This document shows positions 19,982 through 28,724 of a stretch of DNA of 64,000 nt, in pieces (within the stretch, counting starts at the first letter, position 1; each line of letters begins with the position of its first letter). The translations under genes and the position numbers were made by a program. The notes beneath the pieces are model-generated. The model did no database searches. It was given only the letters and a program-made list of their open reading frames with translations, and was not told the origin of the DNA. Source of the stretch: Psychrobacter ciconiae (GTDB lineage: Bacteria; Pseudomonadota; Gammaproteobacteria; Pseudomonadales; Moraxellaceae); assembly GCF_904846055.1 (NCBI RefSeq), contig NZ_CAJGYV010000001.1:1674001-1738000 (forward strand), read 5' to 3'.

Positions 19982-20533
19982 ATGATGCGATTTTCGCAAT
20001 TGGCAATTATCACAGGGCTTGCAGTCAGCCTTTCGGCATTAAGCGGTTGTAACAGCATCTCGCCGCAGCAAAGTCATGCTCAAAACGCATCAATCCCAGC
20101 AAAAAGTAGTTTGAATCTTTGGCAAGTTGTCCAAAATGACCCTGACTTTTCGTTACTGGTAGAGGCCGTTCAAGCGGCAGGGCTTAGCAATGTTTTAGCA
20201 AAACCTAATGCCAACTTTACCATTTTTGCGCCAACCAACGCTGCATTTAACGCAGGATTGCAGCAGGCAGGCTTCAGCAAGGCGGCGCTGTTTGCCAACA
20301 AGCCACTACTGACCAAGATTTTAGGTTATCACGTCATTTATGGCGACCAGCCGCTTTATAGCCAAGATTTAAAAGTAGGAAATGTGGTCATGCTTAGTAA
20401 TGACACTTTAATGGTTGCGCCAAAAGGGCAACTGATAGATGAAATGGGGCGATCAACCAACATCATCAAAACTGACATTGCGGCAACTAATGGCGTCATT
20501 CATGTGATTGACCATGTTTTGATGCCGCAATAA
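19982..20533 (+). CDS. fasciclin (FAS1)-domain lipoprotein, first copy
   Basis: 183 residues from the ATG at 19982, chosen because AGGGAG lies four bases upstream and because it yields a normal signal peptide (FSQLAIITGLAVSLSA) with lipobox LSGC. One FAS1 domain covers most of the mature part, with the hallmark FTIFAPTNAAFNA and a terminal TNGVIHVIDHVLMPQ. FAS1 domains mediate adhesion; bacterial ones are exported and poorly characterised. The gene is followed after about 76 bp by a second FAS1 lipoprotein, so the two probably arose by duplication. Confidence 0.85.
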   Translation: MMRFSQLAIITGLAVSLSALSGCNSISPQQSHAQNASIPAKSSLNLWQVVQNDPDFSLLVEAVQAAGLSNVLAKPNANFTIFAPTNAAFNAGLQQAGFSKAALFANKPLLTKILGYHVIYGDQPLYSQDLKVGNVVMLSNDTLMVAPKGQLIDEMGRSTNIIKTDIAATNGVIHVIDHVLMPQ

Positions 20534-20609
20534 ATCAGGCAAGGTTATTTTACCTTTAACTTTATCAACCCACGTTATGTTATTAACCCAAGTCCTAAAG
20601 GATACTATT

Positions 20610-21245
20610 ATGCTAAAAAAAAGCTTACTTCCGCTATCGATTGCTGCCATGATGAGCCTTGCTGCTTGTAGCAATAACACCACGCCAGCGGATGATACCG
20701 ATGCGGTGACCACTGAGCCGGCAACGCCTGCCTCAACCACTGAAGCTGAGAGTGCTCCTGCGGTTGTTCCTGAAGCCCCAATCGATGAGATGGACCCTGC
20801 AGCTGCCAACGTGTCTGACAAAACCATCGGCGAAATCGCAGCTGAAACGCCTGATTTGAGCCTCTTGACCGAAGCGCTTAAAGACGTAGGACTCGATAAC
20901 ACTTTGATGTCTGAAAACGGTCGCTTTACGGTGTTTGCACCGACCAACGCGGCATTTGAAGCGTTATTAACCAAGCTGAACGTGACCAAAGAGCAGCTTT
21001 TTGAAGATAAAGAAATGCTCAAAGCCGTGCTTAGCTATCACGTGATTCCTGAGCAAGAAGTTAAAGCCGCGGACATTCCTTATGATACGGACATCAAAAC
21101 GGTCAACGGTCAGACCTTTATGATTGACAAAGACAATATGATTACCGATGCCAGCGGCAATAAAGCCAGCATCGCCAAAACTGACATTTTAGCCAGTAAC
21201 GGCGTGGTTCACGTGATTGACAGCGTGTTGCTACCAAAAGAGTAG
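20610..21245 (+). CDS. fasciclin (FAS1)-domain lipoprotein, second copy
   Basis: 211 residues. AAAGGA eight bases before the ATG at 20610 decides the start. Signal peptide with lipobox LAAC, then an acidic Thr/Pro/Glu/Ala-rich linker of about 50 residues that the first copy lacks, then a FAS1 domain with FTVFAPTNAAFEA and SNGVVHVIDSVLLPKE. The linker probably lets the domain reach away from the outer membrane. A terminator follows directly, so the two fasciclin genes may form a short operon. Confidence 0.85.
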   Translation: MLKKSLLPLSIAAMMSLAACSNNTTPADDTDAVTTEPATPASTTEAESAPAVVPEAPIDEMDPAAANVSDKTIGEIAAETPDLSLLTEALKDVGLDNTLMSENGRFTVFAPTNAAFEALLTKLNVTKEQLFEDKEMLKAVLSYHVIPEQEVKAADIPYDTDIKTVNGQTFMIDKDNMITDASGNKASIAKTDILASNGVVHVIDSVLLPKE

Positions 21246-21263
21246 TCGTCATTTTAAGAATAA

Positions 21264-21294
21264 AAAAGCTTGGCACGATGTCAGGCTTTTTTTT
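21264..21294 (+). terminator. terminator after the fasciclin pair
   Basis: Arms AAAAGCTTG and CAGGCTTTT (one G-U pair), nine-base loop, eight T residues. Confidence 0.85.
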
Positions 21295-21333
21295 GTGGTT
21301 TTGGTTGCGGTTTTAGTAATTGCTACCGCCATA

Positions 21334-21365
21334 AAAAAATCCCAAGCTTGAGCTTAGGATTTTTT
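21334..21365 (-). terminator. terminator after the alanine symporter gene
   Basis: Long hairpin with arms AAAAAATCC+AAGCT and AGCTT+GGATTTTTT across one mismatch. The minus-strand reading ends in a run of T, 22 bp after the symporter stop. Confidence 0.85.
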
Positions 21366-21386
21366 GAATCATAAAGGCTAAAAACG

Positions 21387-22949
21387 CTATTTGGGTTCTT
21401 TGTCCAACGACTGGCGACCCAGTTCAATTTCGCGTAGCGCTTCTTGGCGTTTTTGATGACGCTCTTCCCAATAAGGCGCGTTTTTGATACCAAATTTAGC
21501 AGGATCAAAGTCGTAGTGCTCGACGCCTTCTTTACGCTGTCTTTCGTAGTCTTTGAGCATGGTAAGCGTAGGTTTTGCAACAAAGAAGATAATCAAAATA
21601 CCAACGATGTTCAGCCAAGCCATCAAGCCCACACCAATATCACCAATCGTCCAAATATAACCGGCGGAGTTTAAACCACCATAAGCCACCATCGCCATAA
21701 TCAGCACTTTGACCAAAAACAGTCCGGTGCGGTTGGCATTGCGGCTGATAAAGCGGGTCAAATATGACACGTTCACTTCAGCAATGTAGTAATACGCCAA
21801 AATGGTGGTAAAGGCAAAGAAGAATACGGCAATCGCGATAAAGGTGTTTCCAAATTGACCATAAACCGACTGCATCGCCATTTGGGTGAAGGCAGGCGAG
21901 TTAATCTCAGTGGTAGCAGCGACATTTTGAACGATAAACTCACCGGCAGGCAATGTGCCTTGGATGTTGTACGTTCCCATCGTCAAAATCATAAACGCCG
22001 TTGCCGAACAAACCAGCAGCGTATCGACATAAACGGAGAATGCTTGAACCAGTCCTTGCTGAGCGGGGTGCTCAACTTCAGCTGCGCCCGCGGCGTGCGG
22101 TCCTGTGCCTTGACCGGCTTCGTTAGAGTAAATACCACGTTTTACGCCCCAGCCAATGGCAGCGCCAAACCCTGCTTGAGCGGTAAAGGCATCACCAATA
22201 ATCAAGCCAAACACTTCTGGGATGCGCTCAAAGTTGGTAAACATGATGATCAAAGCAAGAACAATATAGCCTAATGCCATAAACGGTACCGCAAACTCGG
22301 TAAAGGTTGCAATCCGCTTAATCCCACCAAAAATGATAATTCCTAAAATAACCAGAATGATGACCAACGCCATCAAACGCATACTGCCAACATCCATGCC
22401 CAAAAGGTTAATGGTCGTACCTTCACCCATCACCTGAGTGACCGCGTTGATCACGCCGTTCGCCTGAACACCCGGCAAGAACATACCACAAGCAAAGATG
22501 GAGGCGACCGCAAACACCACCCCATACCAGCGCTGATTAAGCGCGCGCTCAAAATAATAGGCAGGACCGCCGCGATATTGACCAGTTACGGCGTCTTTTT
22601 CTTTATAAATCTGAGCAAGGGTGGACTCAACATAAGCGGTTGATGCGCCTAAAAACGCCACAATCCACATCCAAAAGACCGCCCCAGGACCACCAAATCC
22701 GATGGCGGCGGCAACCCCTGCAATGTTTCCCATACCAACGCGGCCAGCAAGCGAAACCGCAAGCGCCTGAAACGATGAGATACCATCGGCACTGGCTTTG
22801 CCACTAAACAATAAGCGAATCATCTCGCCAAACAAACGCACCTGAACAAAGCGCGTCATGATGGAATAAAACAATCCTGCGCCCAAACACAGATACACCA
22901 GTGCCGGACTCCAAATTATCCCGTTGACTATATTTACCAAATTTTCCAT
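21387..22949 (-). CDS. Na+/alanine (glycine) symporter, AgcS family
   Basis: About 520 residues with some ten hydrophobic helices, of the alanine-or-glycine:cation symporter family, which imports D/L-alanine or glycine with sodium. Family signatures are GRVGMGNIAGVAAAIGFGGP near the N-terminus and the NEAGQGTGPHAAGAAEVEHP block in the middle. The frame opens at 23039, but the ATG at 22949 has GAGGA ten bases upstream and gives the standard N-terminus MENLVNIVNG, so it is preferred. A long leader of unknown function precedes it. Confidence 0.92.
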   Translation of the reverse strand: MENLVNIVNGIIWSPALVYLCLGAGLFYSIMTRFVQVRLFGEMIRLLFSGKASADGISSFQALAVSLAGRVGMGNIAGVAAAIGFGGPGAVFWMWIVAFLGASTAYVESTLAQIYKEKDAVTGQYRGGPAYYFERALNQRWYGVVFAVASIFACGMFLPGVQANGVINAVTQVMGEGTTINLLGMDVGSMRLMALVIILVILGIIIFGGIKRIATFTEFAVPFMALGYIVLALIIMFTNFERIPEVFGLIIGDAFTAQAGFGAAIGWGVKRGIYSNEAGQGTGPHAAGAAEVEHPAQQGLVQAFSVYVDTLLVCSATAFMILTMGTYNIQGTLPAGEFIVQNVAATTEINSPAFTQMAMQSVYGQFGNTFIAIAVFFFAFTTILAYYYIAEVNVSYLTRFISRNANRTGLFLVKVLIMAMVAYGGLNSAGYIWTIGDIGVGLMAWLNIVGILIIFFVAKPTLTMLKDYERQRKEGVEHYDFDPAKFGIKNAPYWEERHQKRQEALREIELGRQSLDKEPK

Positions 22950-23672
22950 GTCGTCGTCCTCAATGTGTCTCAAAGTGGTGAAAAGTAGCCCATTGACCAT
23001 TGAGTTATCTTCAAAAGGCTGCCACCAAGCAAGTAACAACCGGCAAAATAACCCTCATCACTTTCGCCCCAACGCTCAAAGTTTTGCTTTAATGTTGAGC
23101 TATTATTCACCCTTGAGGAGGGTGTTATATTTTTAATCAGCCATTGCTTTTTAGTAAAATTCAAAGCAATCAGCGATAAAATCACAGTAAATCATTGATT
23201 TAACCTCTAATTGATTCTAAATATTGCTAAATCCTACGGCTACGTAACTGCAATTTGCCACAGTTTTAAATTGATTACTAGCAATTTTTTTTATATAACA
23301 AAAATTATAGTTATGAAAAACCCTATTTTTTTAATAGCAGGCATAATGACTAAATTAACGACTTATTAACGACTTATTAATGAAATGATTCCTATCGTTT
23401 TTCGAATAAGAAAAGAGCTGAATGTTCTTTTTTTAATAAAAATAGTCAATAAAAATAGTAATTAAAGCTCAAAATCAGCAAAAAAATAAGGCGGATTTCG
23501 GCTAAAAAGGCTTGCGTCAACCAAAACCAAAATCGCCTTAAATCGTCACCGTTTGGGCGCTTGCGGTTGTGTTTTGGTAACGATGAATTGTAAATTTTGC
23601 CTGATAGCGCCATTATTAGCAGCATAAGGGATGGGAGCAGTTACCATCGGGAAAAATATTTAGGAGAACATT
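22950..23672. other. long intergenic region: symporter leader plus lemA upstream region
   Basis: 723 bp without a supported gene. The right part of the symporter leader (minus strand) contains inverted repeats: CACCCT/AGGGTG at 23109-23125 and GCTCAA/TTGAGC at about 23076-23101. Further right are two direct copies of ACGACTTATTA near 23357-23380, and a spaced inverted repeat AAGGCG/CGCCTT (23488-23493, 23534-23539). No known riboswitch consensus fits, including the glycine aptamer. Confidence 0.5.
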
Positions 23673-24335
23673 ATGTCGCGTGACTTTGTCAACACTTCTG
23701 GCAAATCAATAATGAAACAACCCGCCAAGCTGTTAAAGCCGCTGTTTTTAGCTGCTGTTTTGGCGACCGGTTCGGTAAGTCTGACCGGCTGTGGCTACAA
23801 CAATTTGCAAGCGCAAGATGAGCAAGTGACCGCTGCTTGGTCTGAGGTGGTCAACCAATATCAGCGCCGCGCCGACTTGGTGCCAAACTTGGTTAAAGTG
23901 GTGAAGCAATACGCCGACCAAGAAAAATCCGTGTTGACTGAGGTTGCGGCAGCGCGATCGCGGGCAGGAAGTATTAATATCACTCCTGAGGTACTCAATG
24001 ACCCACAAGCCATGGAGCGCTATGCCGCTGCCCAAGCTGAGCTTGGTGGCGCACTGTCACGGCTGATGGCGGTTTCTGAGCGCTATCCGGATTTAAAATC
24101 GGATGCTTTGTTCCAAGACTTGCAAGCTCAGCTTGAGGGCACGGAAAACCGCATTACCGTAGCTCGCAACCGCTATATCCAAGAGGTTCAGGGCTATAAT
24201 ACGACGGTTCGCCAGTTCCCAACCAACATCACGGCAAAAGTCTTTGGCATGCAGCCGAAACCAAACTTTACCGTGGCGAATGAGGCACAAATTTCAACCG
24301 CGCCAACGGTTGATTTTGGGGGTGATAATAAATAG
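23673..24335 (+). CDS. LemA family lipoprotein-like membrane protein
   Basis: 220 residues of the LemA family. AGGAGA upstream of ATG 23673 supports this start. A hydrophobic export segment ends in the lipobox-like SLTGC at about residue 40, so the protein may be lipid-anchored. The helical LemA core follows, with QVTAAWSEVVNQYQRRADLVP and the family signature LVPNLV. LemA genes often precede TPM-domain genes, as here, and are implicated in membrane or envelope homeostasis, but the mechanism is not established. Confidence 0.9.
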   Translation: MSRDFVNTSGKSIMKQPAKLLKPLFLAAVLATGSVSLTGCGYNNLQAQDEQVTAAWSEVVNQYQRRADLVPNLVKVVKQYADQEKSVLTEVAAARSRAGSINITPEVLNDPQAMERYAAAQAELGGALSRLMAVSERYPDLKSDALFQDLQAQLEGTENRITVARNRYIQEVQGYNTTVRQFPTNITAKVFGMQPKPNFTVANEAQISTAPTVDFGGDNK

Positions 24336-24488
24336 TTGGTGTTTTTAGAAAATCTTGAATAAAAAATGGTTGGCGGCATTGGCAATTGAGCAATGAGCTT
24401 TTGAAAATAACAAATTTTGAAAATATTTTTTATTTTTGACAATTACAGGGATAAGTTGGTAAAAATGCCCTTGAGGTGGTTTGGTCGG

Positions 24489-25646
24489 ATGAAACAGGCA
24501 AAAGCAGTACAAGCAGCACTGATATTGAGCTTAAGCTTAGGCGGAATGGGGCAGGCGCTTGCGGCTTCTGATGTTGCTGTCGCTGCTGAGGGCAACGGCT
24601 TAAACCCAAGCAACCATAGCGCTGATGATTTGGTCGCCATCGCCAAAGCGCGGCAAAATAATGAAGCGCTTGGTGAGGCTTTAGATAATGACGCGCTAAA
24701 TGACAGCATTTTAAATAACGATGCCATCACTCAGCGCGAAGATTCGCAAAATCCGTCGGTAAACCCACCAAGCAGACCGCCGGTCACCTCAAGCGCTCAA
24801 GGCGTCGATGCTGATAAGCTGATTTTAAATGAGCCAGTCGTTGACCAAGCCAATATCTTGACCAGTAGCGAAAAACAGCGCCTAAGCCAGCAGTTACGCG
24901 GTATTTATGATAAAGGGCTTGCGCAAGCGGCGGTGGTGATTGTGCCCACGACTCACGGCTTGCCGATATTTGACTACGCCTTGCAAGTGGCGGACAGATG
25001 GCAGCTTGGCAATAAAGATATTGATGATGGTCTGCTGATCTTAGTGGCGGTAAATGACCGTGATTTGTATATATTGACCGGTTATGGTCTTGAAGGGACA
25101 TTGCCTGATGCCGCCGTCAAGCGCATCATTCGTGAGAATATCACGCCGCTGTTTAAGCAAAATGACTACGCGGCGGGGATTAGCGCCGGTATTAGTGCTC
25201 TTGAGGCGCGGCTTGAGGCTGACCCTGAGGTGCTGGCGCGCGCCGATGCTCAGGCGGCTGAGCGGGCTCGTGGTGAGAGCAATGATGCGCCATCGAGCGT
25301 TTTTTTGTTTATTATGGCGATGATTTTTGGTAATGTCATCACCGCGATTTTTGGTCGTTTTTTAGGGTCGCTGCTCACTTCTGGCGGGTTTTTTGTGGGC
25401 TCGCTGGCGCTTGGCGGCGGCTTTTTTATGACCTTGATTATGACCATTTTTATTTGGATGTTTTTGATTTCGCGTGGTGGCGGCGGTCGAGGGGGGCGCG
25501 GAGGTCGCGGCGGCGGTGGCGGCGTCATCTTTATGCCAGGGCTTGGCGGCGGTGGCGGCGGCTTTGGTGGAGGTGGCTTTGGCGGCGGCGGTTTCGGTGG
25601 TGGCGGCGGCGGCTTCGGCGGCGGCGGTGCTGGCGGCTCTTGGTAA
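24489..25646 (+). CDS. TPM-domain protein with glycine-rich C-terminus (YgcG-like)
   Basis: About 385 residues. GAGGTGG nine bases before ATG 24489 and the resulting signal peptide (KAVQAALILSLSLGGMGQALAA) favour this start over upstream TTG/ATG codons. A low-complexity acidic segment is followed by the TPM domain (about 120-250; VVDQANILTSSEKQRL, DDGLLILVAVNDRDLYILTG), a membrane segment near 290-345 and a tail almost entirely of Gly, Phe and Arg. This matches the YgcG-type architecture seen beside lemA. Function unproven; a membrane-anchored envelope protein is likely. Confidence 0.88.
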   Translation: MKQAKAVQAALILSLSLGGMGQALAASDVAVAAEGNGLNPSNHSADDLVAIAKARQNNEALGEALDNDALNDSILNNDAITQREDSQNPSVNPPSRPPVTSSAQGVDADKLILNEPVVDQANILTSSEKQRLSQQLRGIYDKGLAQAAVVIVPTTHGLPIFDYALQVADRWQLGNKDIDDGLLILVAVNDRDLYILTGYGLEGTLPDAAVKRIIRENITPLFKQNDYAAGISAGISALEARLEADPEVLARADAQAAERARGESNDAPSSVFLFIMAMIFGNVITAIFGRFLGSLLTSGGFFVGSLALGGGFFMTLIMTIFIWMFLISRGGGGRGGRGGRGGGGGVIFMPGLGGGGGGFGGGGFGGGGFGGGGGGFGGGGAGGSW

Positions 25647-25767
25647 TATCGGCGCTGAATCTTAAACCGCGACATTTAAAACCATAAAGCCGTTTTTAAA
25701 TATCGTATGATGTGTGGCAACTTTTGATTTGCTTTATTTTGCTAACGATGCTGAGGATAAATGAGTC

Positions 25768-26298
25768 ATGGCAAAGCCTGTTCAATCTGAAACCAAACCA
25801 AGCTTTGCTCGCTTGTGGCGTCAGGCGTTGTTTGTGCCGATGCTGCACAGCCGCTGGCTCAATAAGACCGTAAAAACCACGTTAAGTAAAAAAATCACCG
25901 AAGCTGAGCGCGGTCATCGCGGCGAGGTGTTTTTGATTATTGAAAATCAGCTGCCGATTCCGGATGCTTATCATTTGACCTGCCGCGAGCGTGCCATTCA
26001 GTTATTTAGTGAGTACCGCGTTTGGGACACTGAAGAGAACACCGGCGTTTTGGTTTATGTCAATATTTGCGAAAAAAGCCTCGACATCATCGCCGACCGC
26101 GGCATCAGTCAGCACGTCAGCCCCACCATTTGGCGCGCCATGTGTGATAAAGCGGTCGCCGGCATGGGCAATCAAAAATTTGAAGACAGCCTTTGCGAGC
26201 TGCTGGATGAAATCGGTCAGCTGCTACGGCAATATTACTATTTAGAAAATGACCCCTCTGGCAATGAGCTGTCCGATTCTGTGGTATTCTTAACCTAG
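25768..26298 (+). CDS. second TPM-domain protein, without signal peptide
   Basis: 176 residues with a TPM domain over roughly 35-165: ISKKITEAERGHRGEVFLIIE-like start, ENTGVLVYVNICEKSLDIIADRG and a conserved ending near QKFEDSLCELLDEIGQLL. No signal peptide or membrane helix is evident, unlike its upstream neighbour, so it may be cytosolic or peripheral. It lies 121 bp after the glycine-rich TPM gene and completes a lemA-TPM-TPM group seen in other gammaproteobacteria. AGGA lies 13 bases before the ATG. Confidence 0.8.
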   Translation: MAKPVQSETKPSFARLWRQALFVPMLHSRWLNKTVKTTLSKKITEAERGHRGEVFLIIENQLPIPDAYHLTCRERAIQLFSEYRVWDTEENTGVLVYVNICEKSLDIIADRGISQHVSPTIWRAMCDKAVAGMGNQKFEDSLCELLDEIGQLLRQYYYLENDPSGNELSDSVVFLT

Positions 26299-26349
26299 AT
26301 TTTGGGCGATAGTCTGAATAAAAACATCATCAAAGGCAGGAAGAGCGAC

Positions 26350-27351
26350 ATGATTGAGCTGATAAAAAAACTACCAAAAGCGGAGCTGCATTTACATATT
26401 GAAGGCTCGCTTGAGCCTGAATTGATGTTTAAGCTGGCGAAAAAGAACCAAATCGACATCCCTTATAAAGACATCGACGACGTTCGCCGCGCCTACAATT
26501 TTACCAATTTGCAAACCTTTTTAGACATCTATTACGCCGGCGCAAATGTGCTCATTACCAAAGATGATTTTTATGAGTTGACTTGGGAATATATCCTCAA
26601 ATGCGTGGAAGATAACGTCATTCACACCGAGATATTTTTTGACCCGCAAACGCATACCGCAAGGGGCGTTGCTTTTGAAACCGTGCTTAGCGGCATTAAA
26701 GAAGCCCTGAGTGACGCCAATGCGCAATTTGGCATCACCTCTTGCATCATCATGTGCTTTTTACGCCATTTATCCCAAGACGACGCCTTTGCCACCCTTG
26801 AGGAGGCGCTGCCGTTTAAAGACGACATTATCGGCGTCGGTCTTGACTCCTCAGAAATCGGCAATCCGCCTTCAAAATTTAAAGACGTCTTTAAAAAAGC
26901 CAAAGAGGAGGGCTTTAAACTGGTCGCTCATGCTGGCGAGGAAGCCGATTTTTCTTACATTTATGAGGCGCTTGACGTGTTAGGGATTAGCCGAATCGAC
27001 CACGGCGTCCAATCCATCAACAGCCCTGAGCTGATGCAGCGCTTAAAAGAAGAGCAAATCCCGCTGACCGTTTGCCCAAACTCCAACATTGAGCTTAAGG
27101 TATTTGACCACTATCAAGAGCACAATATTAAGCAGCTGCTTGATTTTGGCTTAAACGTCAGCGTCAACTCGGACGACCCTGCTTATTTTAAAGGCTATTT
27201 GAACCAAAACTTCATTAACATTTGCGAAAATTTACCGCTCACTGAAAAGGATGTGATTAAACTGGTCAAAAACTCGTTTAACTCGTCATTTATCAGCGAG
27301 GCGTTAAAACAAGCATACCTAAAAAGAGTCGATTTGGCGGTAGCGCAGTAG
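26350..27351 (+). CDS. adenine deaminase-type member of the adenosine deaminase family
   Basis: About 333 residues; AGGAAGAG before ATG 26350 decides the start. TIM-barrel zinc deaminase: HxH in ELHLHIEGS, His in VAHAGEEAD with the catalytic Glu, and the Asp pair in NSDDPAYF. FFDPQTHTARG and GLDSSEIGNPPSKF are features I associate with the adenine deaminase subfamily (adenine to hypoxanthine) rather than adenosine deaminase. This distinction is from remembered family patterns. It would act in purine salvage in the cytoplasm. A strong terminator follows. Confidence 0.85.
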   Translation: MIELIKKLPKAELHLHIEGSLEPELMFKLAKKNQIDIPYKDIDDVRRAYNFTNLQTFLDIYYAGANVLITKDDFYELTWEYILKCVEDNVIHTEIFFDPQTHTARGVAFETVLSGIKEALSDANAQFGITSCIIMCFLRHLSQDDAFATLEEALPFKDDIIGVGLDSSEIGNPPSKFKDVFKKAKEEGFKLVAHAGEEADFSYIYEALDVLGISRIDHGVQSINSPELMQRLKEEQIPLTVCPNSNIELKVFDHYQEHNIKQLLDFGLNVSVNSDDPAYFKGYLNQNFINICENLPLTEKDVIKLVKNSFNSSFISEALKQAYLKRVDLAVAQ

Positions 27352-27386
27352 CGTAAGAGTTTCGTTAATCAAACGGTTAAATGAAC

Positions 27387-27421
27387 AACCCCTGCTAAAA
27401 ACATTTTTAGTAGGGGTTTTT
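27387..27421 (+). terminator. terminator after the adenine deaminase-type gene
   Basis: Fourteen-base arms, AACCCCTGCTAAAA and TTTTAGTAGGGGTT with one G-U pair, a four-base loop and a T run. Well formed. Confidence 0.9.
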
Positions 27422-27450
27422 AGCAGGACAGTTTTATCAGCAGAATAGTT

Positions 27451-28245
27451 TTATAGCGCGCTGATTTGCTTTAGCAGCTTTGGCAACGCGCGACCGGCAG
27501 GGGCGGCAATGGTCACATTAACGATGGTATTGGGCGTTGGGTGCGGGTTAATCTCAATCACCTGAGCGCCATGCTGACGGGCGATTTGCGCAAGTCCTGC
27601 CGCCGGATAGACCAAGCTTGAGGTGCCGATATTGATAAATACGTCGCAATCTGCTGCCGCGTTTTCGGCGATTTGCCACTCTTTTTCGGGTAGTGCTTCG
27701 CCAAACCAAACGATATCGGGTCGCAGCAAGCCGCCGCAATCGTTGCAATTGACAAGCTCATCACTGAGCGCTTGCGCCGCGTTGTTACTTGGATTGGGAG
27801 ATTGCTTAACGATTTTTTGGCAGTTATTGCAGCGATTTTGCCAAAGCCTGCCATGCAGATGGTGAACGCAGCTTCCGGCTTGCTCGTGCAAATCATCGAC
27901 GTTTTGGGTAATGAGGGTAAAGGTTAATCCCGATTTTGCCGCCAATTCTTGCCACTGGGCAAGGGCTAAATGGGCAGGGTTGGGCTTTTTGTCGATGACC
28001 TGTTGCCGGCGCCATTGATACCACGACCAAACCAGCTTTGGGTCACGAGCAAAGGCATCAGGGCTTGCCAAGTCCTCAGCGCGAAACTTTTCCCAAAGCC
28101 CCGTTTGCTTGTCACGAAAGGTCGGAATGCCACTTTCAGCGGACACGCCAGCCCCCGTTAGCACGCAGATAGACTTGGCTGATTTTAGCATCACTGCGGC
28201 TTGCTTAATTTGCGCCGTTATTTGCGCGGATAATTCTGCTACCAT
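27451..28245 (-). CDS. cobB: NAD-dependent protein deacylase, sirtuin family
   Basis: 264-residue sirtuin removing acyl groups from lysine with NAD+. Motifs in order: LTGAGVSAESGIPTFRD (NAD loop), ITQNVDDLHEQAG, the catalytic His in HHLHG, four zinc cysteines in CNNCQK and NCNDCGG, and IGTSSLVYPAAG. Typical length of bacterial CobB-type enzymes. GAGGTGGGG before the ATG supports the start. It is divergent from a small membrane-protein gene with about 48 bp between starts. Confidence 0.93.
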   Translation of the reverse strand: MVAELSAQITAQIKQAAVMLKSAKSICVLTGAGVSAESGIPTFRDKQTGLWEKFRAEDLASPDAFARDPKLVWSWYQWRRQQVIDKKPNPAHLALAQWQELAAKSGLTFTLITQNVDDLHEQAGSCVHHLHGRLWQNRCNNCQKIVKQSPNPSNNAAQALSDELVNCNDCGGLLRPDIVWFGEALPEKEWQIAENAAADCDVFINIGTSSLVYPAAGLAQIARQHGAQVIEINPHPTPNTIVNVTIAAPAGRALPKLLKQISAL

Positions 28246-28293
28246 AACCCCACCTCGATATTCAAAATGGCTTATATTTGGACGGATTGATTT

Positions 28294-28629
28294 ATGATAG
28301 ACGGTATTTGGTGGCTTGTCATATTGATTGTGGTCATCATAGCGCTTTGGCTCGTTGCCAAGCGGCGCGGTGATGACAAAAACGAAACCCTTGAGCCAAA
28401 AACCAATCTCGCCTTACAAAAAACCGCGCGCCTCATCGAGCAAAGCTTTGCCGAATTTCGCCTCACTCAAAAGCCCAATCATTTGATTGTCAGTAAGTCT
28501 GGACAAAAAATCGCCATGATCACTATGGATAAAAAAGTAGCCGCAGGTCAGCGCAAGCTAGGTGACGCCCTCGTGCTGAACTATCATAAAACGCCGTCAG
28601 CACATGAGTTGACCCGCGATTTGACCTAA
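28294..28629 (+). CDS. small membrane-anchored hypothetical protein
   Basis: 111 residues: one N-terminal hydrophobic helix (about 5-24, ending AKRRG) followed by a basic soluble domain of about 85 residues. The family is not recognised. It is divergent from cobB, so their promoters overlap in a very short spacer. Positive charges directly after the helix imply the soluble part is cytoplasmic. Confidence 0.65.
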   Translation: MIDGIWWLVILIVVIIALWLVAKRRGDDKNETLEPKTNLALQKTARLIEQSFAEFRLTQKPNHLIVSKSGQKIAMITMDKKVAAGQRKLGDALVLNYHKTPSAHELTRDLT

Positions 28630-28724
28630 ATTCTGCCTAAAGACTAGAATTGTGTTAGCAAAATAAGCGATAATGCGCCGTTTTATTTAGCATATCAATT
28701 TAGTCTGAAAAATAAGGTCGGTTC

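Noticed and set aside
22950..23160. Glycine riboswitch before the alanine/glycine symporter
   Set aside because: None of the conserved glycine aptamer segments could be found; only unspecific hairpins.
22970..23185. 71-codon minus-strand open frame in the symporter leader
   Set aside because: No ribosome site and no recognisable protein features; treated as leader sequence.
25250..25675. Proline-rich minus-strand frame, 141 codons
   Set aside because: It is the antisense of the Gly-rich tail of the TPM protein; GGC/GGT repeats give CCG/ACC on the other strand.
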